A stretch of DNA of 64,000 nucleotides from Natronospira elongata. Its GTDB lineage: Bacteria > Pseudomonadota > Gammaproteobacteria > Natronospirales > Natronospiraceae. A program made the translations under genes and the position numbers. Location of the stretch: the NCBI RefSeq assembly GCF_034931365.1, contig NZ_JAYGII010000002.1:62001-126000 (forward strand), given 5' to 3'. Positions 9,633-18,612 of this stretch are shown here, piece by piece; position 1 is the stretch's first letter, and each line of letters begins with the position of its first letter. Below the pieces are notes generated by a model. That model was given only the letters and a program-made list of their open reading frames with translations. It was not told the DNA's origin and did not search any database.

Positions 9633-11303
9633 GTGAGTGAACGGTTTCGAGATGTGGAATTGCATGCCCCAACGGGTGACCAGCGCCACTGCCGGGGGTG
9701 GGTCCAGGAGGCCGCCTTGCGCATGCTGCACAACAACCTGGATCCGGCGGTGGCCGAGAATCCCAGGGAACTGGTGGTCTATGGCGGCATCGGTCGGGCG
9801 GCCCGGAACTGGGAATGCTTCGATGCCATCGTCGAAACCCTCAAGCGCCTGGGTGATGACGAGACCCTGCTGATCCAGTCCGGCAAGCCCGTTGGGGTCT
9901 TTCAGACCCATGAGGGGGCTCCCCGGGTGCTGTTGGCCAACTCCAATCTCGTTCCCGAATGGGCCAACTGGGATCATTTCCACGAGCTCGATCGCAAGGG
10001 TCTGATGATGTACGGGCAGATGACGGCCGGCTCCTGGATCTACATTGGCTCCCAGGGCATTGTTCAGGGAACCTTCGAGACCTTTGCCGAGGCCGTCCGC
10101 CAGCATTTCGACGGCAAGCCCCGCGGGCGCTGGCTGCTCACCGGCGGCCTCGGCGGCATGGGGGGCGCCCAGCCCCTGGCCGCCTCGATTGCCGGCCTGG
10201 CCTCCATTTCCGTGGAAGTGGACCCCAGCCGAATCGACAAGCGCTTGGAAACCGGCTACCTGGACTGCCGGGCCGACAGCCTGGAAGAAGCCTTCAAACT
10301 GCTGGACCAGGCGCTGGAGAAGGGCGAGGCCACTTCCATCGGCTTGCTCGGCAATGCCGCGGAGGTGTTTCCCGAGATCCTCAAGGGCGACCGCCATCCC
10401 GATCTGGTCACCGATCAGACCTCCGCCCACGACCCCTTGAACGGTTACATCCCCGAGGGTTACAGCCTGGAAGATGCCGCGGCGCTGCGTCAGCGGGATG
10501 CCAAGGCCTATGTGGAAAAATCCAAGGCCTCCATGGCCAATCAGGTCCGGGCCATGCTCGGCTTCCATGAGCGGGGTATCCCCACCTTTGACTACGGCAA
10601 CAACATCCGTGCCATGGCCCAGGATGCGGGGGTTGAAAACGCCTTTGATTTCAAAGGGTTCGTTCCACTCTACATCCGTCCTCGCTTCTGTGAAGGGGTT
10701 GGCCCCTTCCGCTGGGTGGCCCTTTCCGGTGATCCGGAAGACATTCGCAAGACCGATGAGAAGGTCAAGGAATTGTTGCCGGAGAACACGGCACTGATGC
10801 GCTGGATGGATGCTGCCGCCGAGCGTATCCAGTTCCAGGGCCTGCCGTCCCGGATTTGCTGGGTGGGCTATCGGGAACGTGACCAGTTGGGGTTGGCCTT
10901 CAATGAAATGGTACGCAAGGGCGAACTGAAGGCACCCATCGTGATCGGCCGTGACCATCTGGATTCGGGGTCGGTGGCCTCGCCCAACCGGGAGACCGAA
11001 GGCATGGCCGATGGCAGCGATGCGGTCGCCGATTGGCCATTGCTCAACGCCATGCTGAACACCGCCAGTGGTGCCTCCTGGGTCAGTCTTCACCATGGTG
11101 GTGGTGTGGGCATGGGCTACTCCATTCATTCCGGCGTGGTGATCGTTGCCGATGGCAGTGAGCGGGCCCACCAGGCTTTGTCCCGGGTGTTGGTGAATGA
11201 CCCGGGCACGGGCGTCATGCGGCATGCGGATGCCGGTTATGATCATGCCCGGCGGGTTGCCCGTGAACGTGGCGTGGATCTGCCGATGCTGAATCGGGAG
11301 TGA
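9633..11303 (+). CDS. hutU: Urocanate hydratase
   Basis: A 556-residue urocanase, the second enzyme of histidine degradation (urocanate to imidazolonepropionate, NAD+ as electrophilic cofactor). It shows ELVVYGGIGRAARNWE, SGKPVGVFQTHEGAPRVL, the NAD-binding GGLGGMGGAQ and the catalytic cysteine region SRICWVGYRE. The GTG at 9633 is chosen because GGGGAG precedes it, and the protein then has the usual family length and N terminus; an in-frame start at 9591 would add 14 unconserved residues. hutU is separated from hutIH/hutFG by about 4 kb and is followed after 7 bp by an NlpC/P60 lipoprotein gene. Confidence 0.97.
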   Translation: MSERFRDVELHAPTGDQRHCRGWVQEAALRMLHNNLDPAVAENPRELVVYGGIGRAARNWECFDAIVETLKRLGDDETLLIQSGKPVGVFQTHEGAPRVLLANSNLVPEWANWDHFHELDRKGLMMYGQMTAGSWIYIGSQGIVQGTFETFAEAVRQHFDGKPRGRWLLTGGLGGMGGAQPLAASIAGLASISVEVDPSRIDKRLETGYLDCRADSLEEAFKLLDQALEKGEATSIGLLGNAAEVFPEILKGDRHPDLVTDQTSAHDPLNGYIPEGYSLEDAAALRQRDAKAYVEKSKASMANQVRAMLGFHERGIPTFDYGNNIRAMAQDAGVENAFDFKGFVPLYIRPRFCEGVGPFRWVALSGDPEDIRKTDEKVKELLPENTALMRWMDAAAERIQFQGLPSRICWVGYRERDQLGLAFNEMVRKGELKAPIVIGRDHLDSGSVASPNRETEGMADGSDAVADWPLLNAMLNTASGASWVSLHHGGGVGMGYSIHSGVVIVADGSERAHQALSRVLVNDPGTGVMRHADAGYDHARRVARERGVDLPMLNRE

Positions 11304-11310
11304 GGATATC

Positions 11311-11892
11311 GTGAAACGTTGGCTGCCCCTGTTGATAGCCGGCCTGATGCTGACAGGCTGCGCCAACTGGCCGGAGGAGGAGGGTGCCTCCGCCGGCAAT
11401 GGGGGCGGCTGGTTGAATTGGTCCGGCCCGGTGGTGGATAGCCGGGATGTGGCCCGGAGCAGCCTTCTGAGCTGGCCGTCCGGTCCGGAAGGGGACGAAG
11501 TCGACGCTGATTTCACGCCCCGGGTCGGGCAGTCGGCGGTTGTGGATGCCGCATTGGCGGTAAAGGGGCGACCCTATCGGCTGGGGGCCAACGGGCCGGG
11601 TGCCTTTGATTGCAGCGGTCTGATCCAGTTCGCGCACCGGGAGGTGGGCATCGATGTGCCCCGCACCACCAGCCGCCAGTTCCGCGAGGCCCGGCCCGTG
11701 CAGCGGGATGATATGGGGCCGGGAGATGTGATCTTCTTCGCCGTGGACGGGATCAGCATCAGCCATGTGGGCCTTTATGCGGGCGATGGTCGCTTTCTCC
11801 ACGCTCCCTCACCGGGCAGCACCGTGTCCTGGGCCAGCCTCGACAATGGCTACTGGGCCTCACGCTTTGCCGGGGTCGGGCGGTTTCGCTAG
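11311..11892 (+). CDS. NlpC/P60 family lipoprotein (peptidoglycan endopeptidase)
   Basis: A 193-residue lipoprotein. The signal MKRWLPLLIAGLMLTGC puts the lipidated Cys at 17. Residues about 75-190 form an NlpC/P60 domain: catalytic Cys in AFDCSGLIQFAH, His in SHVGLYAG and the third polar residue in FLHAPSPG. By family it cleaves D-gamma-Glu-diaminopimelate links in peptidoglycan stem peptides, as Spr/MepS does. It starts with GTG 7 bp after hutU and may be co-transcribed with it, although no functional link is known. Downstream lies a large palindromic repeat element. Confidence 0.92.
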   Translation: MKRWLPLLIAGLMLTGCANWPEEEGASAGNGGGWLNWSGPVVDSRDVARSSLLSWPSGPEGDEVDADFTPRVGQSAVVDAALAVKGRPYRLGANGPGAFDCSGLIQFAHREVGIDVPRTTSRQFREARPVQRDDMGPGDVIFFAVDGISISHVGLYAGDGRFLHAPSPGSTVSWASLDNGYWASRFAGVGRFR

Positions 11893-11928
11893 CGACCACA
11901 GGTTCCTTACAGGTAGGGCCCTTCGATA

Positions 11929-12347
11929 TCGGTGACGGGGTGCGTCCCGGCCACGGGCCTTGGTGCCATCCGGAGGCTCTTAATCGCGGCTAAAGCCGCT
12001 CCCACGGGTGGCTTCGGCGCGCTAATGGCACCGTGGGAGCGAATTTATTCGCGATTAAAAGCCTCCGGGTAGCACCACGACATAGGCCTGAACCAATCCT
12101 CCGTTAGCACGGCCCAGGTGACCCCCACCAAGGCTCACCCTTGGCGGGGGTCACCTGGGCCGTGCACGCTGATGGCGAATTTGAATTGATGAGCAGATTG
12201 CCTTCGATTCGGCTGGGGAAATCGCGGATGAATCCGCTCCTACGGCGGTTTCGGCATACGCTATAGGCACCGTAGGAGCGAATTTATTCGCGACCAAGAG
12301 CCTCCGGATGGCACCAGGACCGAAGCCGGGATGCACCCCGTCACCGA
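11929..12347. repeat. Composite nested palindromic element with two facing REP pairs
   Basis: This 419-bp element fills most of the gap between the convergent NlpC and kinase genes. Outer arms of about 52 bp (11929-11981 and 12296-12347) are near-perfect inverted copies (TCGGTGACGGGGTGC... against ...GCACCCCGTCACCGA). Inside are four 22-nt REP units: minus-oriented at 11984-12005 and 12222-12243, plus-oriented at 12033-12054 and 12272-12293. The facing pairs are spaced 49 and 50 bp, like REPINs. A 27-bp hairpin lies between the two pairs. The first REP reads GTGGGAGCGGCTTTAGCCGC on the minus strand, identical to a REP type common in pseudomonads. No transposase is encoded. Confidence 0.85.
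12107..12165. repeat. Central 27-bp hairpin of the composite element
   Basis: Arms 12107-12133 and 12139-12165 are inverted copies with a single mismatch around a 5-nt loop (CTCAC). The arm begins GCACGGCCCAGGTGACCCCC. There is no T-run on either side, so it is not a typical intrinsic terminator, although it could still block convergent transcripts. Confidence 0.8.
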
Positions 12348-12382
12348 CAACAGACGGTCAAAACCCAGTCGAAGCCCGGCAG

Positions 12383-13084
12383 CTACCGTCGGTCCCGTTC
12401 CCGAATCCGAGGTCCGGTGAGCTTGCGCCAGAACTGCTTGATCCGGCGTCCCCAGCGTTCCATCCAGGTGTAATGCAGATAACGCCGGTCGCGCTCATCG
12501 ACCTGATCGAGGCGGCGGCGGTATTTGTGCTTGACCCAGGCATTGAGGTCAAAGCGGCGGGCGGTATTGAAAAGGAAGCGATTGATCGGTCGCCATCCCC
12601 GGCGTCGCAGAGTGGCCACGCCAAAATCGATGACCCAGGGTCGGCCCTGCTCATCCACCAGGATATTGTCCTTGCGCTTCAGATCAGCGTGCCCGACCCC
12701 GGCAGCGTGCATGCGGCGGATGATGCGCAGCAGGCGCTGGAAGAAGTCCGCCGGGTCGGGGATCTGGGCATGGCGCAGACTGTCGCCGGGAATGTACTCA
12801 AGCACCAGGAAACGACCGCCCAGCAGGCCGAGACAACGCGGGATGCCCTCGATGCCCTCAAGCTGCTCATAGACCCGCGCCTCCCGGCGCAGCATCCGGA
12901 TCGACAGCCAGCGATAGAGAGAACGGGGGGGTGCCTTGATCACCAGTGCCCGGTCACCGTCCTGGTAAAGGAGAACCTGGCCCTGATATCCTCGGGACAG
13001 CTTGTGCTGTCCCGACTCAATGGCTGCCTGGGTCCAGGAGAGAAGCTCTCCTTGTTCCGATTCCGTCAAAGCCGTTGGGCGCAT
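12383..13084 (-). CDS. Small protein-kinase-fold phosphotransferase (LPS/RIO-kinase-like)
   Basis: A 233-residue kinase-fold protein. Using the ATG at 13084, Lys50 is in ALVIK, Glu68 in RREAR, the catalytic loop is HADLKRKDN (His132-Asn140) and the metal motif is DFG at 153-155. All catalytic positions are present, so it should bind ATP and transfer phosphate. The short length, missing C-lobe extensions and basic C-terminal tail (KHKYRRRLDQVDERDRR) resemble lipopolysaccharide/RIO-type kinases rather than Hanks kinases; the substrate is unknown. It starts 10 nt after the upstream methyltransferase stop. A GTG at 13120 would extend it by 12 residues into that gene. Confidence 0.8.
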   Translation of the reverse strand: MRPTALTESEQGELLSWTQAAIESGQHKLSRGYQGQVLLYQDGDRALVIKAPPRSLYRWLSIRMLRREARVYEQLEGIEGIPRCLGLLGGRFLVLEYIPGDSLRHAQIPDPADFFQRLLRIIRRMHAAGVGHADLKRKDNILVDEQGRPWVIDFGVATLRRRGWRPINRFLFNTARRFDLNAWVKHKYRRRLDQVDERDRRYLHYTWMERWGRRIKQFWRKLTGPRIRERDRR

Positions 13085-13094
13085 GTAAGCGGCT

Positions 13095-13682
13095 TTAGAA
13101 GACCACCAGATGCCAGGCACAGTAGATCATGTAGGCCACCAGCAGGGGTTCGCCGTTGCCCATCAGGCTTTGGCGAAAGGACCAGCCACCGAAGCGAAAA
13201 CCCCGACCCTTGAATTTCGGCCACAGGGCATAGGTATCCCGCGACCAGTTTTCCCACTGTTCACCAAAGAGCTTGTGCAGCTTGCGGTCCTCATAGGAAA
13301 TGGCGGGCGGGTAGTAAAACCACAGGAAGGCAATCATCACCGGGATTGACCACCAAAGCTGGGAGGCAATGCAGAAGCCGACCAGCACCAGGATATTGCC
13401 CACGTAAAGCGGATGGCGGACGTAGGCGTAGGGGCCGTCGGTGGCCAGTTCCTTGTTTTTCTTGACGTGGCCGGAGGCCCACAGGCGAATCAGAATGCCC
13501 AGGCCGGCGATGCTGAAGCCTACCCAGTAGAGGCTGACCAGGCCCGGCTCGGCCATGATGGCCAGTACCAGGATGTAGGCCATGGCCAGTAGCTGGCGAG
13601 ACGGCTCGTGATAACGCATTTCCCGGATCAGCTTGTGAACCGGGTTACGGGCTTCTGGCAAATGACGGGTACGATGGGACAT
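13095..13682 (-). CDS. Isoprenylcysteine carboxyl methyltransferase-like membrane protein
   Basis: A 195-residue integral membrane protein with about four hydrophobic segments. It carries the ICMT/PEMT signature: GHVKKNKELATDGPYAYVRHPLYVGN for the cofactor-binding part, then the EDRKLHKLFGEQWENW helix. Such bacterial proteins are SAM-dependent membrane methyltransferases of unknown substrate, sometimes linked to lipids. It lies 71 bp downstream of the TonB-dependent receptor gene and directly upstream of the small kinase on the same strand, so the two are probably co-expressed. Confidence 0.85.
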   Translation of the reverse strand: MSHRTRHLPEARNPVHKLIREMRYHEPSRQLLAMAYILVLAIMAEPGLVSLYWVGFSIAGLGILIRLWASGHVKKNKELATDGPYAYVRHPLYVGNILVLVGFCIASQLWWSIPVMIAFLWFYYPPAISYEDRKLHKLFGEQWENWSRDTYALWPKFKGRGFRFGGWSFRQSLMGNGEPLLVAYMIYCAWHLVVF

Positions 13683-13753
13683 TCCGGCGCTCTGGTGATG
13701 ATAAAACCCGGAATATTACCGGACTTGGACGGGTCAGACCACTCCCCCGGTGC

Positions 13754-15853
13754 TCAGCGACGGTACTCCAGTGCCAGGAACAGGCTCCGGTCCCGGCCCG
13801 GAAAATAGCGGTATTCGTCGAAGGCAAAATCCGCGCGCTCGGCGTGGGGGCGGTCGCTGAGGTTTTGTACCCGTGCATGCAGCCACCAGTCCTCCCGGAG
13901 CGCCTGGCTTGCCTTCAGGCTGAAAACGGTGTGTCCGTGATAGCGGCGCTCATTGGCATTGTCCAGGTAATGACTCCCCACATAATTGGCGGCCAACTCG
14001 ATTTGCCGGCCATTATGGGGCTGCCAGAGCAGGCGGGCCGAGCCCAGCCCGCGGGGTGCCGAGCTGATTTCATCACCCCGCTCGATTGGCTCGCCATCGG
14101 TCCGGTCGAAGGCCCAGGTATGGCGGGCGCGGCTGGCATTGAGCGCCACGGACCACTCGGTGGACAGGGGCAGCCGCAGGTCGAGTTCAATCCCCCGGTG
14201 GCGGGTGGCCCCATCGCTGACATTGAAGCCATCCGAATCACGGAAGATGAAGTTGTCCTTCTCCATGTAATAGGCGGCCAGTTCATAGCGCAGGATGCCC
14301 AGTCGTCCGCGCAGCCCCGCTTCCACCGAATCCAGTTCCTCCGAATCCAGGTCGGCCACCGTCTGGCCTGACTGCAGGCGATAGAGTTCGGTCGCCTGGG
14401 GCGCCCGGTAGCCCTGGGCGAGACGAGTAAACAGCGCCTGGTCCTGGCCCAGCTCCCGGGTCAGACCGAGATTCAGGGTGGTGGTGGTGAAGCTGTCGCT
14501 GCGATCGTCGGGGCGGGTATAGAGACAGCCGCCAAAGCCGCACTCGCTGCCGTCGTCCCGCCGGTTGCCCGGTTCCAGGCGGTTTCGGTAGTCGTAGTTG
14601 AGATACTCCAGCCGGGCCCCGGCTTCCAGGGTACTGCGCTCGCCCAGTTGGCGACTGGCCTGGGTGTAGGCCGCGGCATGCTGGGCGCTGACGCGATAAT
14701 CGTAGTGGGCCCCCGGCGGCCGTGTTTCGCGCAGGAAATCATTGTCGGCGTCCACTTCGCCGTCCTGATACTGGCTGAGTGCACTGCGGGTGTATTCCAG
14801 ATCCATGCCGGCCTGGGTCCACCAGCGATCCCCCTGGTAAGACAGCCGATTCATCAGGCCAAGACTTTCCTGGCTGTTCTGTTCCAGCGGCTGGCCGGGC
14901 AGGAAATGCTGGAGAAAGTCCATGTCGGTGCGGCGCAGATAGGGCGTGATTTCCAGCTCCCAGCCCGATGCCAGCCCCCGGTCCCAGCGCGCTGCCAGCC
15001 GCTGGGCCTCGGCCTTGCGAAAGGCCTCCGGATTGTCATTGTCGGTGGGGCGTTGGCGATAGGCCTCGAAGCCTTCCAGAAAACCGGCGGTGTCCTGGTC
15101 CAGCCAGCTGCCGGCAAACAACCAGCTCAGTTCGCCCCCGGCCAGGGGATGCTGAATCCGGGTATTGAGTTTCTGCTGACTGACGCCGCTGTCATCCCGC
15201 CAGCCGCCGTCCTCGGTAAGCGTCGCCGAGGCCCGCCAGTCGGTATTCCCCTGGCTGCCACCACCGGAGACCTGGCCACGCCAATAACGGTCCGGGCCGG
15301 CCTCGAGGCTGGCCTGGCGGGCCGGTGGATCCAGGGGGCGGCGGCTGATGACGTTGATGGTCCCGTGCAGGGCGTTGGAGCCGTACAGGGCATTGGCCGG
15401 CCCGCGGATGACTTCCACGGCCCCGGCCTGCTCGGTGTTGACCTCGAACAGGGCGTTGACGTTGCAGAAACCCGCCGCGCGGATGGGGATGCCGTCTTCC
15501 AGGAATTGGAAGGCGCCGCAGGCCCCCGGCCCGGTGAGCACGGGGGAGCGAATCGCGGTGAGGTGTTCCTGGCCGCTATTGCGGGTGACCCAGGTTCCCG
15601 GCACCCGGTACATCAGCTCACTGACATGGGTGTGGGCGACCCGCTCGATCTCCACCCCGTCCACCCGGGACACACTGGCCGGTTCCCTTGCCAGGGCCCG
15701 CTCGGCTCGGCTGGTGCTGGTGATGATGCGTTCCAGCTCCAGTGCTTCGTCCGTGGGCTTTTCCTCGGATGTGACCTGGGCCTGAGTCAGGGCCGGCATG
15801 ATGCAAAGGGCGGTCAGCATTGCCGCCGGGCATCGCCTGTTGGGAAACCGCAT
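13754..15853 (-). CDS. TonB-dependent outer-membrane receptor
   Basis: A 699-residue receptor. The signal peptide ends around ALTQAQ (about residue 25). A possible TonB box is ERIITSTSR near 42-50. The plug domain covers about 55-165 (MYRVPGTWVTRNSGQEHLTA, VEVIRGPANALYGSNALHGT), followed by a 22-strand-type barrel. Two Cys in the plug (GACGAF, GFCNVN) could form a disulfide. The protein ends ...FLALEYRR, without the usual terminal aromatic residue. It lies 42 bp downstream of hutH on the same strand, so it may be expressed with the histidine-degradation genes and bring in histidine, urocanate or a metal-histidine complex. That role is inferred from position only; the sequence also resembles siderophore/cobalamin receptors. 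Confidence 0.9.
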   Translation of the reverse strand: MRFPNRRCPAAMLTALCIMPALTQAQVTSEEKPTDEALELERIITSTSRAERALAREPASVSRVDGVEIERVAHTHVSELMYRVPGTWVTRNSGQEHLTAIRSPVLTGPGACGAFQFLEDGIPIRAAGFCNVNALFEVNTEQAGAVEVIRGPANALYGSNALHGTINVISRRPLDPPARQASLEAGPDRYWRGQVSGGGSQGNTDWRASATLTEDGGWRDDSGVSQQKLNTRIQHPLAGGELSWLFAGSWLDQDTAGFLEGFEAYRQRPTDNDNPEAFRKAEAQRLAARWDRGLASGWELEITPYLRRTDMDFLQHFLPGQPLEQNSQESLGLMNRLSYQGDRWWTQAGMDLEYTRSALSQYQDGEVDADNDFLRETRPPGAHYDYRVSAQHAAAYTQASRQLGERSTLEAGARLEYLNYDYRNRLEPGNRRDDGSECGFGGCLYTRPDDRSDSFTTTTLNLGLTRELGQDQALFTRLAQGYRAPQATELYRLQSGQTVADLDSEELDSVEAGLRGRLGILRYELAAYYMEKDNFIFRDSDGFNVSDGATRHRGIELDLRLPLSTEWSVALNASRARHTWAFDRTDGEPIERGDEISSAPRGLGSARLLWQPHNGRQIELAANYVGSHYLDNANERRYHGHTVFSLKASQALREDWWLHARVQNLSDRPHAERADFAFDEYRYFPGRDRSLFLALEYRR

Positions 15854-15895
15854 TCGCCGATTCCTTTTCGCTAGATGTGGTCCGGCTGAGAATTC

Positions 15896-17395
15896 CTACT
15901 TGAACTCAGGCAGACCCAGCAAGGCCTCGGCAAGTTCCTCGATATCCCGATCCATGCGGCGGTCGCCGGTGTGTGCCGGTGAGATATCGCGCAACCACTT
16001 CAACAGTTTTTGCAGCTCCGGGGTGGTCTTGAGCGGCGCCTGCAGCTCCACCGCCCGGGCCGCGGCCATCAGCTCAATGGCCAGAATGCGGGCCAGGTTC
16101 TCGCAGAGTTGGACCAGCTTCAGTCCGGCCCAAGGCGCCATGCTGACATGGTCCTCCTGGCCGGCGGAGGTGGAGATGGAATCCACCGAGGCTGGGTGGG
16201 CCAGGGTCTTGTTCTCCGAGCACAGGGCGGCGGCGGTGACGTGGGCGATCATGAAACCACTTTCCACCCCGGCCTCTTCGGTCAGGAACAGGGGCATGTC
16301 CGGATTCACTCCGCGAACCAGGCAATCGCTTCGGCGTTCGGAAATACTGCCGATCTCGGCCCCGGCAACGGCAAGAAAATCCGACACCATGGCAATGGGC
16401 TCGGCGTGGAAGTTGCCGCCGGAGATCACTTCGTCATCGAAGATCAGGGGATTGTCGGAGACGCCGTTGAGTTCACACTCGAGTATGCGCCGGGCATGGT
16501 CCAGGGTGTCCCGTGCCGCACCCATGACCTGGGGCATGCAGCGCAGGGCATAGGGGTCCTGGACCCGGCTGCAGTTGCGGTGGTTCTCGCGGATCTCGCT
16601 GTCACTGAGCCAGCCGCGCAGGGCTTCGGCAGCGGCGATCTGCCCGGGCATGCGCCGGACCGCGTGCAGTCGCGGATCAAAGGGGCTGTAACTGCCGGCC
16701 AGCCCCTCCACGCTCAGGGCACCGGCGGCGATGGCCGCATCCCAGAGCCGCTCCAGGCGGAACAGGCCCTCGATGGCCAGACTTGCCGACAGTTGGGTGC
16801 CGTTGAGCAGGGCCAGGCCCTCCTTGGCTTGCAGCACCACCGGCTCCCGGTCCACCGCTGCCAGCACATCGCGGCCTTCCAGCACTTCACCCTGGTGGAG
16901 GGCCTCGCCTTCGCCGATCAGTGCCAGTGTGAGGTGGGCCAAAGGCGCCAGATCCCCGGAAGCGCCCACGGAACCGCGCTCGGGGATCAGGGGCAGCACA
17001 TCAGCATTGAGCAGCGCCAGCAGGGTTTCCACCACTTCCGGGCGGATGCCGGAATGGCCAACGGCCAAGGCATTGGCCTTGAGCAGCATCAGCCGACGGG
17101 TGGCATTGGGGGCCAGGGCCTCGCCCACGCCGCAGGCGTGGCTGCGCACCAGGTTGTATTGAAGCTGCACCACCTGGTCGCGGGAGATCCGCTTGCGGGC
17201 CAGGGCCCCGAAGCCGGTGTTGATGCCATAGCTGACCCGTTCCTGGTCAATGACCCGCTCGACCGCAGCCACGGATTGCTGCATGCGTTCACGGGCGCTC
17301 TCTGCCAGGGCAGCGGGACGGGGCGTGGCTTCCCAGTCCCGCAGGGCATCCAGAGTCAGGCTTTCGCCGTCAAGAATCAGGGCTTGTTCGCTCAC
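15896..17395 (-). CDS. hutH: Histidine ammonia-lyase
   Basis: A 499-residue HutH, which deaminates histidine to urocanate in the first step of the pathway. The MIO prosthetic group forms from Ala145-Ser146-Gly147 in RGSVGASGDLAPLAHL. Other family motifs are YGINTGFGALA, QVVQLQYNLVRSHACGVG, QDPYALRCMPQV and SGGNFHAEP. The start is a GTG whose last bases overlap the hutI stop (GTGA, 17392-17395), showing tight coupling. The receptor gene follows on the same strand after 42 bp. Confidence 0.98.
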   Translation of the reverse strand: MSEQALILDGESLTLDALRDWEATPRPAALAESARERMQQSVAAVERVIDQERVSYGINTGFGALARKRISRDQVVQLQYNLVRSHACGVGEALAPNATRRLMLLKANALAVGHSGIRPEVVETLLALLNADVLPLIPERGSVGASGDLAPLAHLTLALIGEGEALHQGEVLEGRDVLAAVDREPVVLQAKEGLALLNGTQLSASLAIEGLFRLERLWDAAIAAGALSVEGLAGSYSPFDPRLHAVRRMPGQIAAAEALRGWLSDSEIRENHRNCSRVQDPYALRCMPQVMGAARDTLDHARRILECELNGVSDNPLIFDDEVISGGNFHAEPIAMVSDFLAVAGAEIGSISERRSDCLVRGVNPDMPLFLTEEAGVESGFMIAHVTAAALCSENKTLAHPASVDSISTSAGQEDHVSMAPWAGLKLVQLCENLARILAIELMAAARAVELQAPLKTTPELQKLLKWLRDISPAHTGDRRMDRDIEELAEALLGLPEFK

Positions 17396-18576
17396 GCGGG
17401 ATGACCTCCGATGTAGGTTCGGTCCGGGCGGATGCCGCCCAGTTGATAGATGAGAAATTCCGGCCCGGGGATGTCCCAGAGGGTGAGATCGGCCACTTTG
17501 CCCACCTCGATGCTGCCCCGGTCTTCGGCCTCGCCCATGGCGGCGGCCGCATTGCTGGTCACGCCCAGCAGGATTTCCTCGGCGGTCAGGCCGAAGAAGA
17601 TGGCAGCCATGTGCATGGCCGCCTGCAGGCTGACCACCGGAGAGCTGCCCGGGTTGATGTCGGTGGAAACCGCCATCGGCACGCCGGCCTTCCGAAAGCC
17701 GGCAATCGGCGGCAATTTGGTTTCCCGCAGGAAATAAAAGGCCCCCGGGAGCAGCACGGCGGCGGTCCCGTGCTCGGCCATGGCGCGGATATCGGCTTCT
17801 TCGGTGTATTCCAGGTGATCGCAGGACAGGGCTCCGAGCTCGGCGGCGCGCCGGGTGGCCTGCATGTTGGAGAGCTGGTCGGTATGGGCGCGCAGGCGCA
17901 GCCCGCCGTCTCGGGCCGCAGCGAACAGCCGCTCCATGTCAGCCACGGTAAAGGCGATGCGTTCCACGTAGATGTCACAGGTCTCGGCCAGTTGCTGCTC
18001 GATCACCGCCGGCAGGGTCTTCTCGACCAGCTCGTCCATGTAATCTTCCCGGGAGCGGTCGGCCGGAATGGAATGGGCGCCCAGGAACGTGGGAGAGAGG
18101 TGGACCGGGGTCTCCCGGTCAAGATGGCGGATGGCCCGCAGCATCTTGAGCTCGTTTTCAGTGTCCAGGCCATAGCCGCTCTTGGCTTCGACCGTGGTCA
18201 CCCCTTCGGCCAGCAGGGCGGATACCCGGGGCAGGCTCTCCCGCACCAGGCGCTCCTCGTCCGCCTCGCGCACGGCACGCACCGTGGACAGAATGCCGCC
18301 GCCACTGCGGGCGATCTCCTCGTAGCTGGCGCCCTCCAGCTTGCGGGCATGTTCGTCCATGCGATGGCCGGCGTAGAGGACGTGGGTGTGGCAGTCGATC
18401 AGGCCCGGCATCAGGACCCGGCCGTCGGCATCCACCGTCTCCAGGGCGACGGCATCCTTGTCCACGCCCAGGGCGGCGATTCGTCCGTCCTGGACGGCGA
18501 TGCTGTCAAAGCCGCCCTGACGAAGGGTGCCGTCCATTGGATATACTCTCGCGTTGCGAATGATCAGGTCGTACAC
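17392..18576 (-). CDS. hutI: Imidazolonepropionase
   Basis: A 394-residue amidohydrolase that opens 4-imidazolone-5-propionate to N-formimino-L-glutamate, step three of the pathway. The metal-binding motif is GLIDCHTHVLYAGHR, with further ligands in VEAKSGYG, LRAHTDQLS and AVSTDINPGSSP. The GTG at 18576 (MYDLIIRNARVYPMDG) gives the family length; the frame stays open upstream for 189 more codons, but those lie across hutF and are not coding. Only 36 bp separate this start from the divergent hutF start, so the promoters must lie partly inside the genes. The stop overlaps the hutH start. Confidence 0.96.
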   Translation of the reverse strand: MYDLIIRNARVYPMDGTLRQGGFDSIAVQDGRIAALGVDKDAVALETVDADGRVLMPGLIDCHTHVLYAGHRMDEHARKLEGASYEEIARSGGGILSTVRAVREADEERLVRESLPRVSALLAEGVTTVEAKSGYGLDTENELKMLRAIRHLDRETPVHLSPTFLGAHSIPADRSREDYMDELVEKTLPAVIEQQLAETCDIYVERIAFTVADMERLFAAARDGGLRLRAHTDQLSNMQATRRAAELGALSCDHLEYTEEADIRAMAEHGTAAVLLPGAFYFLRETKLPPIAGFRKAGVPMAVSTDINPGSSPVVSLQAAMHMAAIFFGLTAEEILLGVTSNAAAAMGEAEDRGSIEVGKVADLTLWDIPGPEFLIYQLGGIRPDRTYIGGHPA

Positions 18577-18612
18577 GCTTCGGCCCCATTTGAACTGGCA
18601 GTGGAGTAGGCA

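Noticed and set aside
9480..11516. A 678-codon minus-strand frame opposite hutU
   Set aside because: Low-complexity His/Gly/Gln composition typical of antisense frames; it spans the hutU stop and the start of the next gene.
14648..17404. Long plus-strand frames opposite the receptor gene and hutH
   Set aside because: Both are shadows in the opposite strand of well-supported genes and show no recognisable domain.
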